Of a DNA stretch of 64,000 nt, positions 56,611-64,000 are shown piece by piece. The stretch covers positions 1 through 64,000 of the forward strand of contig JAYMTF010000027.1 of assembly GCA_036897485.1 (NCBI GenBank), written 5' to 3'. The notes beneath the pieces were generated by a model. It saw only the letters and a list, made by a program, of their open reading frames with translations. It made no database searches and had not been told where the DNA came from. Within the stretch, counting starts at the first letter, position 1. Each line of letters opens with the position of its first letter. The stretch comes from Pelargonium nanum. Taxonomy: Eukaryota > Streptophyta > Magnoliopsida > Geraniales > Geraniaceae. The position numbers and the translations under genes were made by a program.

Positions 56611-57889
56611 ACACCCCAGTATGCGTTTACAAGATCAATCGATAAATAGTTTGAGAATCAATATGATGAATTTAAAACTACACGCGAATTCAATGGAAAA
56701 ACTCAACCACTTTCTGGGATGTGGTCGAAAACAACATTTTATGTTAAAAGAGACGTGAAGAAATATTAAATATTCCTTATCATAAGTTAATTGAACTCTA
56801 AATGAATTGTTTTTTTTTATTTCACAAGCATAATAAATTAAAAATTACACGCTAATTTGGTCTAGAAACTCGGTCAAATTCTTAGACAAAGTCGAAAACA
56901 ACATTTCATGCTAAAAAAGATGTGATGAAATATTAAACACGCTTTATCTTAACTAAATCGTTAACTTGACACACATTGCTAACAAATATCATTATCAAAA
57001 ATTACTAAAAATACAACTCTAACTATATTAACAATTATCATTACCAAAAATGAGTAGTGGTAGTTAAAGATTGAAACAATTTTAGGTTAGGATTTGGTCT
57101 TTTGACCAAAAAACAAAATAGAGATAATCAAAATTCTTATCCTATATATTGTTTTAATAGAAAATGAGAGGATTGATACAAGATTATTAGATATAATTAG
57201 TAAACTTGTGAAAGTGATTAACTCTTTTTTGTTATAGTTTATGATTTGAGAGTACACAAAACAAGAGGTAACTTGTTTTCTACGGTAAGTTAAGGGTTGA
57301 TGAGCTAAACTTTTTGCTTATCAAGATTCAAAAATTGATGGAGTAACTAGCTTTATACTAGTAGTAGTATACCTACCAAAAACATGAAATTGCAATAATG
57401 TAAACGTAAATACAATACTCTATTAGATCGGTCTGCACGTTAATAGATGGGCTTAATTCGGGAATGACACCTTATCACTTCCTCTCTATACATGTTGGAT
57501 AAAAGATAACAGATCTTATGTGCATAGGTGAACTTCAGTCGGAAGGCAAGACAGACATGTCACTAAATCCAAACAGAAGCAGTTACGATACCATGTTAAA
57601 GTATCTCTCCCGACTTAAGTTCATTTATCCACGTGCACGATTCGTTCTCTCTTACCCAGCTTGCACGTGAGATATGGAATAACCCACATCGGAATAATGT
57701 TCAACGAGTCACCACTTAAAATATTAGTTAAGTCGTATATGTATCAATTTAAGCTTTTTGAATTTGATTAAAGTTTAACAATTTGGAACATAGTTAATTC
57801 AATAAAGTTTTCATTGAACAAAATTAAGTATTTGAGAGATTCCATTAGATCGCATAAACTAAAACTAATTTGGACCAAAATTTACGAAC

Positions 57890-58125
57890 ACCCAAAAATT
57901 TGCGGGTTCACGTTACATAAAATAGACCTCAATTTGGATTAGAGTTGAATATTTCTTGAAAATTAGCATGACAGATTAGGAAAATTCACATGAATCCGAA
58001 AATTTTGTACGCATAATTTGAACCTGCGATATGAGCCCGAGTAATCCCAAACTCATTTCGGGTCATGTTTGAGTTTCGCATATTCAAATCGATCCCAAAA
58101 TTTCGACCCGAAATCATCGGGAATT
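57890..58125. repeat. Dispersed repeat, copy 2 (pairs with 56360-56610)
   Basis: Contains aaatttgcgggttcacgtta, cataaaatagac, tttgaacctgcg, atcccaaactcatttcgggt and catgtttgagtttcgcatat, parallel to copy 1 with scattered changes. About 1.5 kb lies between the copies, in the same orientation. Confidence 0.7.
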
Positions 58126-61100
58126 CCAAAACAACTTAGTTGCAAAGCTGTTGGAGGCACCAAATAAGCAATTCAAATTAGAAGGAATTAAACGGTTGAA
58201 TTGGTTATGTCCATTAAACACATTTGTATAACATAGAATAAAGTTTTCATCTAATTTAGCTATATTATATTTTAAAGCAATGTGTATTGTATTTGGTATT
58301 GCATTTTATAGAACAATTCCAAAATAATATTCAATCTAATATCATTTTTAGGTTTATAGTTTCACAATTCCAGTAATTATCTCAATATTAAGACAACATT
58401 TGAGTTTTATATTCAAAATTGTATTCTTGTTACGTGGAAGTATACATTATTATCTATTTTTGACTTCACATTGAAAATTTATTAAATTAATATAAAGTCA
58501 AACTAATAAAAACTATATAATATACAATATAAATCGATTAATACAAAGAAATCTCTGTGAACATTTTATCCGAATTTGATTCGGTTTCGGCTATAAACAG
58601 AAATCATCAATTAGTGACAGTGATTTAGATTCTAATATTGTGATGGTTTTAGAAAAAATGTTTTCAAATTTATTAAATTAATGATGGTTTTTAATTTTAT
58701 ATTAAACTAAATCAAGAACATGAATGTGTTAAGTTTGTTAATTTGGATTATATGATGTATTAGTTATGAGTTAATTGCAAGAAACCTTTGTCTAATTGAG
58801 AATTGAAACACTACAAAAACATTGTTTTCCAATGGGTAGTTTCTCCTAAACGACAACAAGTTCACATCATATAACATTGTTTTGTCAATTATTCTTAATT
58901 GGGAATACAAAATACATAGAAGTAAAGTTGATGGAAAAATTGAAACACTTCCTATTAAATAATGGTTGACATTTTCTTTAGGGTCTCGTGTTTGAGCCTT
59001 TGAATCTAAACTAGGTCGGGATTCGTTCATGATATTACCAAGTGTTCAATGAGGCCCGTGTCTACTTCACAATACCGAACTGCGCCTAGAACGCCATGCT
59101 TAGACGATAGACACTTTAAAATTCTAACTATCATCCATTACGCCCAAAGGGGAGATAGGAGGCATCGGCACCTGAGCGGGCGCTTGGTAAGAAATCAATT
59201 AACTCATCATAGGCCCCACATCCTATTGATCGAACAAACGATGTCACATTATTCACCTTTTGTTGTAATTATTAATATCTCATTTCTCGAAGAGTGATAG
59301 GGGTTCACTTTTCATCCATTTTTTATTCAACTCTTGTCATCCATCTCTTATTCCTCTCTCAAACTATATCTCGTACCCAATATGAATTTTTGGGCACACA
59401 CTCAAAATTTCACCTAACAGTGCACTTCTTGTTCAAGATTCAGCTCCCAAGACTAAGATCAATGGCCCAAAACCTAAACTCAAGTCACACTCAACTCAAC
59501 ACATATTACCCCCAGCACGTCAGCTAGAAGATCAATAGTAATAAATTTGGCACCGAATAAAAAAGACGCATCAATAACATCAAATTAAAGTAATACATTG
59601 AACATTAAATTTGAAGATAAACATAAGAAACAAAAATTGTTTTGTTACATTTAATCAAACTAATAATAATAGCATAAGTTGAATTCAAATAATTTTAATT
59701 AAATAATATAATTTTGTTTGTGATGTATTAAGAAAAATGACTTAAATTCTTTACCCTCTAATAACTTAAATGCATGGGATGATTTGTATTCTTCCTTTTT
59801 TTTTTTCTAATTTACAAAACCATATAGTATAAAATTGATCCCAATTTAGGGTAAAAATACCAATTAAGATGGGAAAATAAAATACCCTTTTCAATTTATA
59901 AAACATTGCACTAAACTACAAAATTCTCTAAAGTTCATTCATCTATAGTGTAGCATAAAATACAGCAAAACATAAATTAATGCCAAATTATTAGCATTAA
60001 TTTGGAACTATGAATATTGAAACCAACCTCCATAACTAAGCATGGTTTTATGAACATTGCTTCAATGCAATAAATGTTGATCCCAAAAAGAATATTCAAC
60101 AAACAATCTTTCTATTACAACATCATCACTCAATTGCATAAATTTTATTTTGTTTTGGCCTAATTCAATAGGTTCATGTATGTTTGTGGAGAAGACATCA
60201 TCATGTGGTTGCTTCAACAACATGATTATCACAATATTGGAAGTGCCTAATCCCATTAACCACACTCCATGGCATTTCAAAAAAGGCAAATTGCTAGAGA
60301 AATAATCAAAAAATATAAATCATGAAATTATAGTTTTAGTTATGTTTTTTTGACAAGCAACGGGACAACAGGTCTGTGAAGGTCTGTGTTTCTCACCCTA
60401 TACCGTCAGCAAGAAGGCTCGAACCTGAGACCTCAAAGAGGAACCAAAGCGCATCAACCGCTTGGCCCAACATGCCTCGGTTAAATCTGACCCTTTTTTA
60501 TAATTTTTTTAAAAGTGAAATGAATGAGAAAAAACATGTCCATAAGGGTAAACATTAAAAAAAAAAGTTTAGAGACCAGAACTTGTATATATTTTTTTTG
60601 AAAGAGAACTTATATTTTTGAATAATTCAAAATATACAAAAAGATTTAACTCTTTTTTTTTTATAGTCAAAAAGATTAACTCTACATTTAAAAAAATAGA
60701 AAAAAGAATCACCCATTTTCTGAAATTCAATTTTCAAAACATTAATATGAGATATATGTTATTTAAATTATGTTATATCAGTTTTTTATTATTATAAAAA
60801 TTATGATAATTCCTAAAAAAGAAAGTAAATTATCCATCTAATTTTGTAATTTTTTTTTAAAAAGGGATAGATTGAAGCCTAAAATTTAATTTAATTTGAA
60901 AAATTAAGCTTATTACATCATATTATTAAAAAAAGAAGAGAGATTTTGATACCTTAATTCAAATTATTTAATTAACTAATATGAAAAATGCATTCAATTT
61001 TTTTTAACTAATATGAAAAATGATTTAAAATATACAATTTTAGATTAACAAATTGGAAATTCATTAACCCATTATGAATTTTTTTTAGGGAAACCCATTT

Positions 61101-61380
61101 TGTAATTATTTCTATAACACATTTTCCTTCTTTTTATTATTTCTTTTTTCTTCTATTTTCCATTATTAACAAATTTATTAAGTCAAAGTCTAGTAACTTA
61201 CTATTTACTTCTATAATTTATTTTATCTCTGAAAAAAGCATTTAAATACTCATTAGCATTAATTACTTAATTAACTAACTAAAAAGGATTAGACATAAGT
61301 CAAAATAAAACTAACAATTAAACCCCAAAAAAATGAAAAAGGGCAATTTTGTCAATCCATTAGTATTATATAAGAGAAAA
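58126..61380. other. Gene-poor AT-rich DNA
   Basis: No supported gene. Bases 59045-59225 are GC-richer (cgaactgcgcctagaacgcc, ggaggcatcggcacctgagc) without a recognisable origin. Bases 60395-60475 carry a reverse relative of the 30240-30420 repeat unit. From 60530 to 61400 there are many A/T runs. Confidence 0.45.
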
Positions 61381-61742
61381 AAATAAAAAATAAAATGATG
61401 TGAGATCCCAGATGTGAAGTGAAATGCCAAATATACCCTTTTGCTCTTCAAAGAAGCAAAAAATTAGAGACTGCTATAAATAAAAACAGAGCAAAAACAG
61501 AGCAAAACAGAGAGAGAAGAAACAAAATTGAAACCTCTCTGTTGTCTCTGCCTCTGCTGTCCATCGATTTCGGACTCTCAATCGCAATTCACAGAGAAAC
61601 AAAAGCGACCCATCAACCTTTCTCTCTCTCTCCTCTCTTTCTCTCTCTTCATTCAATCCCATTTTCCTTCACTTTCTCGCCGATTTCCCATTTTTTTCCT
61701 TTCCGGGAAAGCTCTGTTTTGCGCAAAATTTTCACTTCGGCC
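61381..61742 (+). promoter_or_regulatory. Core promoter and CT-rich leader of the FRB1-like gene
   Basis: A TATA box, TATAAATA at 61475-61482, is followed by gagcaaaacagagagagaag and a long CT-rich leader (61600-61660, tttctctctctctcctctct). An upstream ATG at 61419 opens a frame that runs into the coding frame (giving 108 extra residues), but it starts before the TATA box and is AT-rich, so the coding ATG at 61743 is preferred. Confidence 0.65.
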
Positions 61743-64000
61743 ATGTCGTCCGGTGGCCCGAGCAACCCCTGCAGCGGCAGCCCAAGCCTCGCCGGACCCA
61801 CCGCGACCAGGCGGCGCGTGACGGACTGTGTGGACTCCGAGCGCGATTCCAATTTCTCCGGTGTGTCGGAAGACGAGGAAGAGGACGACGCCAACGGTCT
61901 CCACCACCATCACACCCATTACCACCACCACCACCACCACCGGACGACGGCGGCGATGATGTTGCAGCCCCTGAGATCTGGGAGGAATATGGGTCGGAGG
62001 GTCCTTGTGGCGCTCATGTTCATGGCGGTTTTGTCGGTGTTCGTTAAGTTTTGGCACCATTCCGGCCAAGTGGAGGTCAATTTAAACGGCGATGATGCGT
62101 TAAAAAACAGCAGAGACCACAATGGCCAATTGATTCTTCAGACCTATAAGGAAGATTGGGGCAGTGCCCAGAAAATCGTCTCCGAGATCAACGACGCGTC
62201 TTCGACTTCTTTCATGCCCAAGCGGGTCCTCGAAAAGGTTTCTGTAAGTCGCGGAAGCGAAAAAAATCCAACCTTTTTTCCCTTTTCGGACCCAATTTTC
62301 TTCCCCTGTTTCTGTTTGGTTCCCGAGAAAATGAAAATGGGAAAACGGTTGTGGGACCAAATCCTCTGATGGGTTTTTTCAAAAAACAATTTTTAATCCA
62401 TTTCACATTACAGTTTCTGGGTTTTTGCTTTTGTCCCATGGAATTTTATATAATTTAGTATCTGTATAGGTTTGGTTGGAGTTTTAACGGTTAAATTTAA
62501 TGATGATGATATGTTTTTTTTTACCTAGTCACGAGTAGTAGTGGGTAGCAACTGGTCCATTTGTGTGATCATGGGATGGGTGGCTCTGACATTAATTTTA
62601 TTCTTAATTCTAATGATTAGTTGACCGTTAAGTTCTGTTTCTCTGTTCATGTTTCATGTTTTGCATTCACATGACATTCATGGTACTTCACTTTCTGTTC
62701 CTTAAACTATGGATGAGCTGATTCATTTTTTGTTGTTGTTTTCACAGACTCCTGAAATTTGGATGAAACCAAATGGTGATAGCTACTATCAGTGCATTAA
62801 TAGACCCAAGAATCGAATAAGTGTGTTCTAAAAACTCTACAATCTTGAGAAAAATCTAGCAAGGTTTTGGTTTCTGACTCTTGTCAATCCAATTTCCAGG
62901 AACTGGTTCAGCAACTAATGGTTATATTCTGGCTCATGCAAATGGTGGTTTGAATCAGATGAGAACTGGGGTGTGTTATGTTCTGTTTTTGCTGAATTTG
63001 AAGTGGATTCATTTGGTTGAATCTAATTGAGTTTGGTTTTTGTTCATGATTCAGATATGTGACATGGTTGCTATTGCAAGGATCATGAATGCTACTTTGG
63101 TTCTTCCATCTCTTGATCATGACTCTTTTTGGACTGATCCAAGGTAGTTTTGATTTTCGAAACTTTTGTTATTGATTGTTAGTTCTTTTCGTTAAATTAA
63201 TGTTCTATGTTTTTGCAGCGAGTTCATGGATATTTTTGACTGGAGGCATTTTATGGAGGTTCTTGATCTTGATATTCAGATAGTGAAGTCTCTTCCACCA
63301 GAATATGCTTCCATCACTCCCCTTGCTAAGGCTCCTATTTCCTGGTCCAAGGTTTGTGATTCATAGGATTAATGTTGTGTTTTGTCGGATTTTTACAGTT
63401 TGTGTTTCTGATATGAGTGTCTATGTGCAGGCTAGTTACTACAGAGGAGAGTTGCTTTCGTTGTTGAAAAGGCACAAAGTGATCAAGTTCACTCACACTG
63501 ATTCGCGACTCGCGAACAATGGGCTTGCACCGTCTATCCAGAAGCTCAGGTGTCGAACGAATTATGAGGCTCTTAAGTACACGAAAGAGATTGAGGATCT
63601 TGGGAAGGTTTTGGTTGATAGACTGAGGAACAATAGTGAACCTTACATTGCTTTGCACTTAAGGTACTAAATAGTAAAATACTAATCCGATTACTGAATT
63701 TCACGTGTTTGTGTTTTTTGAATGTGAAGTGAAATTTTGAGTGCAGATACGAGAAGGACATGCTTGCGTTCACAGGTTGCAGCCACAACCTTAGCAGATC
63801 AGAGGCCGGGGAGCTTAGAGAGATGAGGTACAACGTAAAACATTGGAAGGAGAAGGAAATAGACAGCGTAGAAAAGCGGACTCAAGGAGGATGCCCAATG
63901 TCGCCTAGAGAGGCTGCTTTGTTTCTCAAGGCTATGGGGTACCCTTCGAGCACAACTATCTATATAGTTGCCGGGAAGATCTATGGAAGCAAAAGCATGG
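61743..64000 (+). CDS. FRB1: FRB1-like O-fucosyltransferase family protein, N-terminal and central part (3' end outside window)
   Basis: Golgi type II membrane protein of the plant GDP-fucose O-fucosyltransferase family; FRIABLE1 of Arabidopsis is needed for cell adhesion and pectin/arabinan structure. Exons seen: 61743-62243, 62748-62820, 62900-62970, 63055-63143, 63219-63351, 63431-63663 and from 63747 past the end; phases agree. Residues 1-80 are cytosolic, Ser/Pro-rich, with an acidic run (SEDEEEDD) and a histidine tract (HYHHHHHHR). The signal anchor is about residues 84-103 ([19 protein letters not shown]). The catalytic domain begins [17 protein letters not shown] and has [58 protein letters not shown] and [15 protein letters not shown], all family hallmarks. 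At least the last third is missing. From memory At5g01100 (FRB1) is near the DUF674 genes and HAKAI, as here. Confidence 0.93.

Noticed and set aside
52601-61380. Possible retrotransposon in the gene-poor stretch
   Set aside because: No long terminal repeat pair, primer-binding site, or reverse transcriptase/integrase frame was found; only short dispersed repeats.
61419-61742. Upstream extension of FRB1 by 108 codons
   Set aside because: Begins before the TATA box at 61475 and translates CT-rich leader; the start at 61743 fits the family.
61653-62069. 138-codon minus-strand frame, Val/Arg-rich
   Set aside because: Antisense shadow of FRB1 exon 1; the Val run is the complement of the histidine tract.

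Overview
The window is nuclear DNA of a flowering plant, almost certainly a eudicot. Genes have many short introns with GT..AG borders and AT-rich intergenic DNA, and several products are plant-specific: DET2, chloroplast alpha-carboxyltransferase, DUF674 proteins and FRB1-type O-fucosyltransferase. Exon borders were placed by hand from splice signals, reading phase and family knowledge. No tRNA, rRNA, CRISPR array or recognisable retroelement was seen.

Layout. 1-260: 3' end of the brassinosteroid gene DET2. 2108-6825 (-): accA/CAC3-like plastid carboxyltransferase alpha subunit. 9785-11432 (-) and 12931-13806 (-): two further genes that carry a predicted plastid transit peptide and only the C-terminal helical tail domain of the alpha subunit, with no catalytic domain; they look like tandem derivatives of the accA locus. 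15785-18614 (+): Josephin (ataxin-3-like) deubiquitinase. 19627-21446 (+): reticulon. 22096-24296 (-): HAKAI-like RING E3. 26415-29837 (-): mitochondrial uncoupling protein. 31406-34967 (-): neutral ceramidase. 37527-39113 (+): inferred 79-residue protein with a PPR-like relic in its intron. 39184-46155: DUF674 array with two intact genes, two truncated genes fused tail to tail and several relic exons. 46760-49416 (+): centrin. 51638-52235 (-): ribosomal protein eL33 (L35a). 52600-61400: gene-poor DNA with an isolated ACGT-box-rich island. 61743-64000 (+): FRB1-like O-fucosyltransferase, running off the window.

The neighbourhood unites genes that, from memory, lie in three Arabidopsis regions: At2g38010-38050 (ceramidase, CAC3, DET2), At3g54110-54130 (UCP1, reticulon, Josephin) and At5g01100-01160 (FRB1, DUF674 genes, HAKAI). 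This suggests an ancestral order that Arabidopsis fractionated after genome duplication.

Most genes are unrelated housekeeping loci. The parts that may work together are accA and its two tail-only neighbours (plastid fatty-acid synthesis) and the DUF674 cluster (function unknown). Local tandem duplication is frequent: promoters, introns, minisatellites and MITEs are repeated throughout. The best candidate for something undescribed is the pair of tail-only alpha-carboxyltransferase relatives, followed by the DUF674 array.
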